From assembly GCA_006212045.1 (NCBI GenBank), contig PZPK01000001.1, positions 124,001 to 188,000 on the forward strand: a DNA stretch of 64,000 nucleotides, in the 5' to 3' direction. Of the stretch, positions 1-8,345 are shown in pieces. Under the pieces are notes generated by a model, which was not told the DNA's origin, searched no databases, and saw only the letters and a program-made list of their open reading frames with translations. Every line of letters starts with the position of its first letter. Position 1 is the stretch's first letter. Position numbers and translations under genes: made by a program. Source of the stretch: Oleiphilus sp. Its GTDB lineage: Bacteria > Pseudomonadota > Gammaproteobacteria > Pseudomonadales > Oleiphilaceae.

Positions 1-93
1 CGCATACGAGATAGAGCAATTTGTTTATCCCCTCCCCTAAACGCCTGTTTGCCGCTATTGTCTCCACCCTGATCAACCGCATACGATGGTGAC

Positions 94-1443
94 ATGGCAA
101 CTAAATCGGTCGACAATAATACATTAGATAATCAGCCAGCATTGAAAAAAGACTTGGTTAGAATGACGATGCCAATGATATTTGGTGTCTTGTCGCTGAT
201 GAGTTTCCAGCTCGCAGACAGTTTTTTTATCGCGCGTCTGGGGGTTGATCCGCTTGCTGTCGTCGGTTTTACGATCCCGGTTTATCAACTGGTCATTGGC
301 CTGCAGGTCGGCATCGGGATTGCCACAACCGCCCTGATATCGCAGCGTCTTGGCTCGGCGAATGAAAGCGACGCAAAACGCCTGGGTGCTTCGATTCTGC
401 AGTTTGGAACCTTGGCTGTGATTGTTTTGTGCCTGCTGCTTTGGGTCTTTAGGGAAAATATCCTGTTTGCCATGGGCGGGCAGGCAAATCTGCTTCCATT
501 ACTCGATGCATTCTGGAAAGTTTTCCTGCTTAGTGCGCTCGTTGGGGCCGTGCTGTATTTCGGATACAGTATTTGCAGGGCCCATGGAGACACCATGCTA
601 CCCGGAATCTGTATGGTCCTGACGAGCCTGCTCAATATTGCTCTCGACCCCCTGTATATCTTTTATTTTGATTTTGGACTGGTCGGTGCAGCATACGCGA
701 CCCTGACCTCTTTTGGCTTGGGCCTGATATTTGTTTTTCCGAAGATTATCAGTCGACACTGGATTGAATTCAGCCGGGTATCCACTCAGTTTAAAAAGCA
801 CATTTCCGAAATAAGCGGCATTGCGGCGCCTGCAATGATCAGCCAGATCATGCCGGCACTCAGCGCCATGATGGCGACCTATGTCGTTGCCGATTATGGT
901 ACTGCAGCCGTCGCGGCCTGGGGCGTGGGTGTCCGCCTGGAGTTCTTCAGCATTGTCATCATTCTGGCGATGACGATGTCGCTGCCGCCCATGATTGGCC
1001 GCTTCTATGGTGCAGGTGATGTGAAAAGTATCCGTGCTACCGTGTCGCTCTCAATTCGATTTATCATTGCCTGGCAGCTGATACTGGCAGCATTCCTTGC
1101 GATGTTTTCCGAGGGCATCAGCTGGATTCTTACTGACGCTCCTGAAGTCGCATCGATCCTCGGGCTTTTCGTGATATCTGTTCCGTTCAGTTATGCCGCG
1201 CTTGGCGTTTGTATGCTTTGTATCTCCATGAGCAACGCAATGGGCGCACCCAAAACTGCCCTGCTCATGTCGTTCCTGAGACTTTTTGCCTGCTACCTGC
1301 CCTGCCTGATGCTCGGTTCAGCGGTGGCCGGAATTCATGGTCTGATGGCTGGTGCATTAGTCGGGAATATTCTGGCCGGTCTCTGGGCCTGGCATATTTT
1401 CAAAGGCATTATGAAAAAGGCTTCATTCACCTTTGGCGAATGA
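94..1443 (+). CDS. MATE family efflux transporter
   Basis: Cytoplasmic-membrane, ion-coupled exporter of the MATE (NorM/DinF-like) family. The 449 residues form about 12 hydrophobic segments arranged as two similar halves, and the length is normal for the family (about 440-460). The short N-terminus before the first membrane helix is hydrophilic. It begins with ATG at position 94 and has no strong ribosome binding site. The substrate cannot be read from the sequence; drugs, organic cations or small metabolites are usual. It is convergent with the sensor kinase gene, and its last codons contain that gene's rho-independent terminator. The family call is secure; the substrate is unknown. Confidence 0.9.
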   Translation: MATKSVDNNTLDNQPALKKDLVRMTMPMIFGVLSLMSFQLADSFFIARLGVDPLAVVGFTIPVYQLVIGLQVGIGIATTALISQRLGSANESDAKRLGASILQFGTLAVIVLCLLLWVFRENILFAMGGQANLLPLLDAFWKVFLLSALVGAVLYFGYSICRAHGDTMLPGICMVLTSLLNIALDPLYIFYFDFGLVGAAYATLTSFGLGLIFVFPKIISRHWIEFSRVSTQFKKHISEISGIAAPAMISQIMPALSAMMATYVVADYGTAAVAAWGVGVRLEFFSIVIILAMTMSLPPMIGRFYGAGDVKSIRATVSLSIRFIIAWQLILAAFLAMFSEGISWILTDAPEVASILGLFVISVPFSYAALGVCMLCISMSNAMGAPKTALLMSFLRLFACYLPCLMLGSAVAGIHGLMAGALVGNILAGLWAWHIFKGIMKKASFTFGE

Positions 1444-1448
1444 AGCCT
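1414..1448 (-). terminator. Intrinsic terminator of the CheA-like kinase gene, lying inside the 3' end of the MATE gene
   Basis: There is a perfect 11-bp inverted repeat (1418-1428 and 1438-1448) with a 9-nt loop. Read on the minus strand it is followed by a run of five T (complement of 1414-1418). This is the right place and orientation to end transcription of the kinase gene stopping at 1499. On the plus strand the arm is not followed by T, so it should act mainly in the minus direction. The stem coincides with the last MATE codons and its stop. Confidence 0.8.
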
Positions 1449-1498
1449 CGTCATGGTCTTGCCACCCGGTCATCGGGCGGCATGGGAAGCATGTTGAA

Positions 1499-4400
1499 TC
1501 AGGCGCTCTGGGCAAAATCCATCGCACGCGTAAAGAACTTCTCGGGCAGCACGATGTTAGTCGCAAAGCTTCTGAAGTCCTGACTATCGTCACCCGCATC
1601 CAGTACAACCTCAATGCAACCGCCGGCATCTTCAAGGAAGCCTTTCACTGCGTCCATGCCGACGCCCCGTCCCGAGATATCTGTAACGGCTTCAGCCGTT
1701 GAAAAGCCGGAGGAGAAAATCAGGTTGGCAATTTCTTCTGCAGGCGGTCTCGGCTGATCTTTCGCATAAATGCCTTTTTCAACCGCCATCTGGTAGATTC
1801 TGGTAATCGCAATACCCCGACCGTCATCTCTGACTGAGAGTGTTGCAAAGTCTTCTCCTACCGCGGTATCGAGCGAGATTGTACCCTGCTCTGATTTGCC
1901 TTTGGAGAGCCGCTCTTCAACGCCCTCAATGCCGTGATCCATTGCATTACGGAAAACGTGCATAAAAATATTATTCAAAATGCTGTGCGCTTCCTGCTCA
2001 ATGAATATGCCGCCATCATCAATCTTGATGTCAGGTTTTGGCTTGTCCAGTTGCTCTGCAAGCGATGCGACAGAGCTTGTCACATCTGACAGAACTTCGC
2101 TCAGCGGTTTTGACCCGATCGTTACAATCATATTGTAAGCCTCGGCGACAATCGCCTTGACCTGACTATCAAGTTCCGAAGAAGTAATGGATTTGATCTT
2201 CTCCAACCAGCTGGATACACGTTGCGGATCGAGTGAAACAACCTGATCGCCCGCTTCGCTGCCCCGACCCAGTTTTTCGTTAAACATATGCGCGTAACGG
2301 TCAACGATACTTTCAGCTTCATCAAGCTCACTTAAAAGCTGGGAAGGATTCCACTGCATCTCTTCATCTTTTCGTAGCGCGTCATAGGTGCTTTCCACTT
2401 CATGCACGATATTGGTGACGTTATTCAAACCGTAAGTTCGGGCATTCCCCTTCACTGTATGCATGTTGCGGAAAAGTTCGGCAACCGCGTCGAGATTTTT
2501 GTCGGGAGTTTCTTCAATGATGGCCCGACATCCGGAGATAAACGTTTTGGAGGTCTGTAAAAATTCGCTGAACTTACGCGCATCGACCGCCAGAATCTCT
2601 CCAATAATCTCCAGCTCTTTCTTCTGCTCTTCGGCTTCCGCTTCTAAAGCCTTAAGTTCCGTAACGTCACGAACAGTCACCATCAGTTTTTCAACTTCAC
2701 CGCTGTCCTCGCCAATGATCGGATCCCAATCCATCTCAAGAATTTTTTCCCTGCCATCGTCAAACTTGATCGTCATTTCATTCATCAGGCAATGAGAATT
2801 GAAGTCATACATCATTTCATCTTCACCAACGATCGCATCTACCGCAGTCATGTTCTGGTCGACTGCGTCTGAACCTGAGGTTGTATTGGAAAACAGCAGA
2901 TCAGCAAAATTTCGATCCGCAATTCGGTCAGTTTCAAAAATCTGCTCAAGGTATGCCGCATATTCCTGGTGAATCAAACCACCGGGAGTAATCGTGAAAA
3001 GGCCCTGGTGCATATTGGCCATCATGCTGGCAATATCGTGGTTCTTCTTGCGAAGTTCTGCGGTACGCTCTTCAACCTTAGCTTCCAGGTTCCGGTTCTG
3101 CTCTTCAATGACTTCACGCATACGAATATTTTTGATCGTGGTTACCAACGATCGCGCCACTGATGACACAAACTCATAGTCACTGTCGGCAAACGCAACG
3201 GACTTGACGTCACCTGAGAGATTAATCACACCCACCAACATTTCCTTGTCGATCAAAGGCACACATATCAAGGCACGCGCATTGTCATTTTCCTGGGTAA
3301 CAAAGGAAGCGTCTTTTGCGGTATTGGGGACGAAAATAACTTTCTTGCTTTCAGCCGCCTTACCAATTATGCCCTCACCCATTTTAAACTGGGCAGGTTT
3401 GGTATTCGGGTCAATCGATTTTGGAGGAAAATGTGCTTTAACCTCAAGCATATTGGCATCATTCATCAGATATACTGAGCCTTGGGCCACACCAATTTTC
3501 TCATGCATGCTTTGCAGCACTTCTTCCAGAGCGGCACTCTGGCTCTGCGCTGCGGCAAGCGTGCCCCCAATTTTATTCAGTTTGGCCAAATCGATCATCT
3601 TCTTGGCGATCGCCATACGCATGGAATTAAAATTCTGCGCAGCAAGCAATACCAGAACAACCAGCATGACAATCGAGCTCTTGAAGCCGAAATCCAGACT
3701 ATTCAGCACTTCACCCCGCAGAAAGTTAAACTGGTCATTCGCAGCAGAAAGGATTTCGTCCAGACCCTCGATTGACTGGCTGACTGCAGCATCTGCCTCT
3801 TTCAGCTTATCCAGCGCCACCTGCGTCTGCTCCAGCTGTTTGATGCGATAGTCGGCGATTGAAGGCGTTTCGTTGAGCTTCTCATCCAGATCCGCATAGG
3901 CTGCATCAACCAGCCCCGTGAGATCCTGATCATCAAACTCCTTGAATATTCGAGACCCGGTCTCATAGATACGACGGGAATTATCCAGCGCAAAACGCAA
4001 ATCGCCCACACCTTCGCGCAAACGAGAGATATCCTCTGCAACCTTGATTTCTTCTATCGTTTTAATAATTGCGAGGGATTCGAGCTCCGCCTGTTCCGTA
4101 TAACCGGAAACCCTTTGCATGTCCTCAGAAAATTCTTCCGGCGCCATAAAATAGGTAATCTCCAGCAGAGACCCACCTATCCCGTCGACATAGCCCATCA
4201 GATCATCGGCTTCCTCCAGCATGCTTTCCCTGGCGTTGATCAGAGAAAGTTTGGCTTCGAACATTTCATCAACCGCGTAGCGATAGAGGTCATAGTTACT
4301 CTTTACACCTATGACCAGGGCATTCATCTCTGTATCGTTTTTTGCCAGGGATTCAAGCGAACGGTACTGCTCATTGAACTGACCGACACCAGACTCGAAC

Positions 4401-4654
4401 TTTTGCCGATAGTCCTGAATGCTTTTCGTGTCCCGTGCGTTGTAGGCAAGCGAACTGAGTTTTGCCAGCTTCAACAGCTGGATCTGCGCGTTGTTGCTTT
4501 CTTTTACCAGTGGCACCGCCGAGTCATTTACCCTGGAGGTAGAGCCGCTGATGTCGTTGAGATTCCATAAGGAGGAAAGTCCGGATGTCACGAGCAACAA
4601 TATGATGATCGCAAAACCAAGACCTACTTTCTGATTAAAACTTAGCGGTAGCAT
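1499..4654 (-). CDS. Membrane CheA-like sensor kinase: sensor domain, GAF, PAS, Hpt, HATPase
   Basis: 1051-residue multidomain kinase. TM1 is about 10-30, followed by a long helical periplasmic region of four-helix-bundle type (about 35-320) and TM2 about 325-343. A GAF domain (about 365-510), a coiled coil (about 512-545) and a PAS-like domain (about 546-668) follow. An Hpt domain has its phosphorylatable His at 732 in FRNMHTVKG. The C-terminal HATPase is of CheA type: N-box HVFRNAMDHGIE 899-910, G1 box DDGRGI 943-948, G2 box SGRGVGM 994-1000. There is no CheW-like P5 domain and no receiver, so coupling to receptors through CheW is not expected; sensing is probably by its own periplasmic, GAF and PAS parts. 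It is divergent from the CheX/CheY operon, which offers a plausible phosphorelay partner (inference). Confidence 0.85.
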   Translation of the reverse strand: MLPLSFNQKVGLGFAIIILLLVTSGLSSLWNLNDISGSTSRVNDSAVPLVKESNNAQIQLLKLAKLSSLAYNARDTKSIQDYRQKFESGVGQFNEQYRSLESLAKNDTEMNALVIGVKSNYDLYRYAVDEMFEAKLSLINARESMLEEADDLMGYVDGIGGSLLEITYFMAPEEFSEDMQRVSGYTEQAELESLAIIKTIEEIKVAEDISRLREGVGDLRFALDNSRRIYETGSRIFKEFDDQDLTGLVDAAYADLDEKLNETPSIADYRIKQLEQTQVALDKLKEADAAVSQSIEGLDEILSAANDQFNFLRGEVLNSLDFGFKSSIVMLVVLVLLAAQNFNSMRMAIAKKMIDLAKLNKIGGTLAAAQSQSAALEEVLQSMHEKIGVAQGSVYLMNDANMLEVKAHFPPKSIDPNTKPAQFKMGEGIIGKAAESKKVIFVPNTAKDASFVTQENDNARALICVPLIDKEMLVGVINLSGDVKSVAFADSDYEFVSSVARSLVTTIKNIRMREVIEEQNRNLEAKVEERTAELRKKNHDIASMMANMHQGLFTITPGGLIHQEYAAYLEQIFETDRIADRNFADLLFSNTTSGSDAVDQNMTAVDAIVGEDEMMYDFNSHCLMNEMTIKFDDGREKILEMDWDPIIGEDSGEVEKLMVTVRDVTELKALEAEAEEQKKELEIIGEILAVDARKFSEFLQTSKTFISGCRAIIEETPDKNLDAVAELFRNMHTVKGNARTYGLNNVTNIVHEVESTYDALRKDEEMQWNPSQLLSELDEAESIVDRYAHMFNEKLGRGSEAGDQVVSLDPQRVSSWLEKIKSITSSELDSQVKAIVAEAYNMIVTIGSKPLSEVLSDVTSSVASLAEQLDKPKPDIKIDDGGIFIEQEAHSILNNIFMHVFRNAMDHGIEGVEERLSKGKSEQGTISLDTAVGEDFATLSVRDDGRGIAITRIYQMAVEKGIYAKDQPRPPAEEIANLIFSSGFSTAEAVTDISGRGVGMDAVKGFLEDAGGCIEVVLDAGDDSQDFRSFATNIVLPEKFFTRAMDFAQSA

Positions 4655-4900
4655 GGGCGTATATCGATCTTTTAAGGGGGAATTTAAACCATATCTCTAA
4701 CGATAGACCAGATCCCCAAAGACTGTGTAATAAAATGTTCTTAATAATCTCATTTTCGGACTTTTTCATGCTGGATTTTAAGATCAGATCATTTCAAGCT
4801 AAGTAACGACCTGAGCCTGCCTTGTCCAGGCATAAAAAAACGGCAACTTGCCAATTTGCTGCTACGCTTTGTTAAACGAAATCAAATTCTCTCTAAACGC

Positions 4901-5671
4901 ATGAATAATGAACTGATTTTAGGCACATTGATCGGGATTGCTGCAGGCGCCGCAATCACCTTCGTTCTGACCCGCAAGCGCATTGCCAATATCCGAACAG
5001 AAAGCCAGCAACAGATATTGCTTCTGGAAGCCTCGGCAAACGAAAAAATTGATCCCCAGGTTCACCAATCCAGCGTCGATTCGCTCACGCAGGAAAAGAA
5101 CGCACTGGCTGAGCAACTCAAGGATCTTGAAAAACGATTCACCGAAATGCAGGACGCCCTTGATGATGAAAAACTGGCGCTTTCTCAGGACTATGAAGCG
5201 CGCATCAGCGAGCTTGAGTCCCGTCATCAGGAAGATGTGTCCTTTCTCCGGGAAAAGCTCGGCATCGTGCAGGAAGATTTAGCCGCACTGACCGACCTTC
5301 TGGTGACATTCGAGCGCTGGCATGAAAGTCTGACGCAGCTGATGGAGCATAACGCCGAAATGCACCATCAGAATCAGGAGTTCTTTAACATCGTCAAGCA
5401 GATCGTAATTCTTGCATTGAATGCTGCAATAGAAGCAGCACGGGCGGGCGAATACGGTAGAGGCTTCGCTGTAGTTGCCGATGAAGTCCGCAATCTCGCG
5501 ATGCGCAGCCAGGAACTCAGTGAAAGCTATAAGGAAAACCTGAATAAGAATGATTTCCTGACCACCACGACGTTCCAGGATATACAAGCGGGTGGAAAAA
5601 TGATTCTAACGGATGTCTCTTCAACTGCAGAAGTGGTGAAAGGCATTTTTCGTCAACTGGAACTTGATTAG
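4901..5671 (+). CDS. Short membrane-anchored methyl-accepting chemotaxis-like protein
   Basis: From the ATG at 4901 this encodes 256 residues. One N-terminal membrane helix (about 5-24) is followed by a long coiled coil (about 30-130) and then only the tip of an MCP signalling hairpin, including [19 protein letters not shown] and ADEVRNLA. There is no periplasmic sensor, no HAMP and no long methylation helices, so it is far shorter than a usual MCP (500 or more). An upstream TTG at 4856 in the same frame would add 15 polar residues before the helix; I prefer 4901. It is the first gene of a tight operon with two CheX-like proteins and a CheY. It probably acts as a scaffold or intracellular sensor, which is inference. 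Confidence 0.75.
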   Translation: MNNELILGTLIGIAAGAAITFVLTRKRIANIRTESQQQILLLEASANEKIDPQVHQSSVDSLTQEKNALAEQLKDLEKRFTEMQDALDDEKLALSQDYEARISELESRHQEDVSFLREKLGIVQEDLAALTDLLVTFERWHESLTQLMEHNAEMHHQNQEFFNIVKQIVILALNAAIEAARAGEYGRGFAVVADEVRNLAMRSQELSESYKENLNKNDFLTTTTFQDIQAGGKMILTDVSSTAEVVKGIFRQLELD

Positions 5672-5688
5672 CCGTAAGTCGAGCCAGA

Positions 5689-6255
5689 ATGATCAAAGAA
5701 GATTTCAAACGCGAAATTCATCAGCTCTTTATCAAGGGTTTTCGTGAAGCCCTGGAACCAGGGTTCGATGCAGAAGATCTGCAGATCAAGGAGCAACAAC
5801 GCTTTGAAACCGAGCATGGCGAGGAGTTCTTTCTGCTGACTGTGTCCTCGCAGCTGTTCCGTATCTTTATACTGTTGCACGTCAGCAGAAACCAGCATGC
5901 CGAAAACTTTGTCGCAAAGGCCCTCAATATCGGTACCAATGCCGTCACCGAAGAGAACTTTTACGACTATCTCGGCGAAGTCGGTAATGCGTTTTGCGGC
6001 TCAATCAAACGGAATCTGAATAAAACCGTACCACATTTGGGCATGTCAACGCCCAATCGACTCGATAAGGATTGTCTGCCCTACCTCTCGTCTTTCAAAA
6101 TTGACGATGAAGTACATGCTATTGCTGAGTATCAGGGCCAAACACTATTTCATGCCAGCGCTTATTTAAGTGCTGATGATGAACTAAACTACGAAGTGAA
6201 GAGCCAGGCCATAGACGAGGCCGAACCGGATTCCGGTGAGCTTGAGTTCTTCTAG
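5689..6255 (+). CDS. CheX-like protein 1 (putative CheY-P phosphatase)
   Basis: 188 residues. The segment around 91-106 (FYDYLGEVGNAFCGSI) carries the ExxN catalytic pair of CheC/CheX/FliY phosphatases, Glu97 and Asn100. It is followed by a HLGMSTPNRL stretch typical of the CheX fold. CheX enzymes hydrolyse the aspartyl phosphate of CheY, and a CheY lies two genes downstream. The last eight residues DSGELEFF are identical to the end of the next protein. The gene follows the MCP-like gene by 17 nt and precedes the second CheX-like gene by 18 nt, so co-transcription is very likely. The ribosome binding site is weak. Overall similarity to known CheX is low; the call rests on the motif and the neighbours. 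Confidence 0.6.
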   Translation: MIKEDFKREIHQLFIKGFREALEPGFDAEDLQIKEQQRFETEHGEEFFLLTVSSQLFRIFILLHVSRNQHAENFVAKALNIGTNAVTEENFYDYLGEVGNAFCGSIKRNLNKTVPHLGMSTPNRLDKDCLPYLSSFKIDDEVHAIAEYQGQTLFHASAYLSADDELNYEVKSQAIDEAEPDSGELEFF

Positions 6256-6273
6256 CCATCTGAAGGTGATCAA

Positions 6274-7281
6274 ATGACTGAAGAAACAAAGATTGTCAGT
6301 AAAGTACTGGTGCATGAGTGCGATGAACAGGCACTGGAACTGCTCAAAAAAATGTGTACCCAGAACAATCTGGTCGGATTGAAAGTCAGTACCGGTGACA
6401 ATACGATTGGTCTGAAAGATGCGTCCAACGAGATTGATGACGTTCTAAAATCGAATGTCGATCTAGGCGCTGTGTTTCTATCCGAGGAACCTGACCAGAA
6501 CGATGTCAGCGGCATGGATCTGTGCGAAAGTATCAGACGCAGACGCCCGGAACTCCCCATATTCTTAAGAAGAAATAATACGGATACCACCGAAGATCTC
6601 TCGCCCGCGGTACAAGAGTCGATTGCAGGCTGTTACAAGACCGGTGATGAGGAAAAACTGAATCAGCTGATCAACGACTTCATCTGCAGCATGTACTACC
6701 CGATTGAATTGGCACAGGGAATTGAACAAATCTCCAAAGAGGCCTTTGAGAATCTGATTTCCGATACCCATATTCGTTGTGATCAACCCTATCTCGTCAA
6801 AGATCAGATCATCTATGGAGAGCTTTTCAGCCTGATCCCTCTCGAAAGCTCCTGGTGCCGTGGCTACATGATGTTGCAAACCACGGAAAGCGAAGTCATG
6901 GACCTGATCCGTTCGGTGCGCACTCATATTAAATCGGACCGACCGGATACCAGGGACTCCAATAATATTCTGAACGAAGTCACCAACATGATCTGGGGCG
7001 GCATCAAATCGCGCTATTTCAGCTCGGAGGACTCGCCAACCGACGCACACCGGACGCAAGTCCCGATCATCGTGAATCATTCACAGAAGCATATTTCTTT
7101 CGGCTCGACTGAGCCTCAGCTATGCTTCAAATATACCTTGCATGAACCCCAACGGCCCTATCCGGACGTTATCATTTACCAACGTCTGATTTTTAACCTG
7201 AGCTGGGATCCGGACAAGTTTGCAGAAAGTGACAAAGCGGTAGAAGACCTGGTCGACAGTGGCGAGCTGGAATTTTTCTAG
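6274..7281 (+). CDS. Pseudo-receiver plus CheX-like protein 2
   Basis: 335 residues. Residues about 8-135 look like a degenerate response-regulator receiver: SGMDLCESIRRRRPELPIF resembles the region after the phosphorylation site, but the expected Asp is a Ser (AVFLS, about 66-70). Residues about 145-312 form a CheX-like domain with the ExxN pair Glu235/Asn238 in LNEVTNMIWGGIKSRY. The C-terminus, EDLVDSGELEFF, repeats the tail of the preceding protein. The start has a good ribosome binding site (GAAGGTGA). Probably a CheY-P phosphatase or adaptor tied to the downstream CheY. The pseudo-receiver may serve docking; this is inference. Confidence 0.6.
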   Translation: MTEETKIVSKVLVHECDEQALELLKKMCTQNNLVGLKVSTGDNTIGLKDASNEIDDVLKSNVDLGAVFLSEEPDQNDVSGMDLCESIRRRRPELPIFLRRNNTDTTEDLSPAVQESIAGCYKTGDEEKLNQLINDFICSMYYPIELAQGIEQISKEAFENLISDTHIRCDQPYLVKDQIIYGELFSLIPLESSWCRGYMMLQTTESEVMDLIRSVRTHIKSDRPDTRDSNNILNEVTNMIWGGIKSRYFSSEDSPTDAHRTQVPIIVNHSQKHISFGSTEPQLCFKYTLHEPQRPYPDVIIYQRLIFNLSWDPDKFAESDKAVEDLVDSGELEFF

Positions 7282-7352
7282 CCCGGCACCTGCCCACCGC
7301 ATTCTTAATTTTTGGAATAACGCCTGAACAGGCAAGAAAGAGGAAATACAAC

Positions 7353-7718
7353 ATGGCACAAATTCTCGTCGTTGATGATTCAGCAACCGTACGCAACGAA
7401 GTCAGCGCGTTTTTGAAGGATAATGGTCTGACCGTAGAAGTCGCCGTCGATGGCAAAGACGGCCTGGATAAGCTTCAGAAAGACGGGCAAATAAAACTGG
7501 TCATTTCGGATGTCAACATGCCGAATATGGACGGCTTGACCATGGCCGAAAAAATTCGTAGCGATCTGGGCAACTCTACCGTGAACATTATTATGCTCAC
7601 TACCGAAAGTGACCCTCGCATGAAAGAGCGCGGCAAGGCAGCCGGCGTCAAGGGCTGGATCGTAAAACCTTTCAAAGGCGACAATGTCGTTGGCAGCATC
7701 AAAAAGCTGGTAGGTTAA
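7353..7718 (+). CDS. CheY-like single-domain response regulator
   Basis: 121-residue stand-alone receiver. The acidic pair is Asp8/Asp9, the phosphoacceptor Asp53 (VISDVNMPNMDG), the conserved Thr83/Thr84 follows LT, and Lys105 sits in VKPFKG. No output domain is present. AAGAGGAAAT precedes the ATG. It ends the operon and is followed by a strong terminator. It is the likely phosphoryl acceptor for the divergent CheA-like kinase and the likely substrate of the two CheX-like proteins. The output target is unknown; no flagellar motor gene is in the window. Confidence 0.9.
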   Translation: MAQILVVDDSATVRNEVSAFLKDNGLTVEVAVDGKDGLDKLQKDGQIKLVISDVNMPNMDGLTMAEKIRSDLGNSTVNIIMLTTESDPRMKERGKAAGVKGWIVKPFKGDNVVGSIKKLVG

Positions 7719-7726
7719 TCCATCTT

Positions 7727-7765
7727 CCCGGAAAGCGGCATAGCCGTTTCCGGGCTTCCTTTTTA
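7727..7765 (+). terminator. Intrinsic terminator of the chemosensory-like operon
   Basis: Inverted repeat CCCGGAAA (7727-7734) / TTTCCGGG (7747-7754), with an inner CGGC/GCCG pairing, followed by a T-rich run to 7764. It lies 9 nt after the cheY stop. Confidence 0.9.
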
Positions 7766-7782
7766 CAACAATGTACGTTTGA

Positions 7783-8340
7783 CTATACCGGGTGGTACAT
7801 TTCAAGCAGCCTTTCCCGGAGCGCCTTATCCGGAAGCGTTCTGATCTGTTCGAGATCAACCAAGCGATTGAACAACTGCTGATCCAGACACTCAATGATA
7901 GCTAGCGCTGTTTGCGAGTGGTGGATCAAAGCATAAGCAATTGCTTTCGAAGCTTTTTTCGTCTGCATACCTGCCAGAAGTTTTGCTGCTTCATACGCTG
8001 GCATGTAACTGCTGGTATCTGCAACGTAGTCCGGCTTCAAGCCATTGGCAACTGCAACCGCTTGCTTGTTACTCAGCTTAACCGTTATCCGCGCAGCAAT
8101 GGGCGGCTCAATATAACGCGCCGTCAGGGTCTGCAGCAGCATATTCGGAATAAACTTCATGGTGTGAGTCATCGAACTGAACAAGCTGTCCAGCCCTGCT
8201 CTTTCACGCGCCAAAATCTTGTCGACCAATTGCCTTACAGCAAGTAAGGTTTGCTCATCCAGTTGACGAATTTCTTCCGCAACCTCCCCGGATTCAATCA
8301 GGCTTTCCAGATAGACCAGCGTATTCTGTTTTTCAGACAT
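7783..8340 (-). CDS. Hypothetical protein, downstream of TRAP permease
   Basis: 185 residues, not recognised. It is mostly helical and soluble, with no signal peptide or membrane segment. The N-terminal half is acidic and the C-terminal half is rich in Leu/Ala helices. It starts 5 nt after the end of the TRAP permease gene on the same strand, so it is probably co-transcribed and may support that transporter. It is convergent with the cheY operon, whose terminator separates the two. Confidence 0.65.
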   Translation of the reverse strand: MSEKQNTLVYLESLIESGEVAEEIRQLDEQTLLAVRQLVDKILARERAGLDSLFSSMTHTMKFIPNMLLQTLTARYIEPPIAARITVKLSNKQAVAVANGLKPDYVADTSSYMPAYEAAKLLAGMQTKKASKAIAYALIHHSQTALAIIECLDQQLFNRLVDLEQIRTLPDKALRERLLEMYHPV

Positions 8341-8345
8341 CTCGC

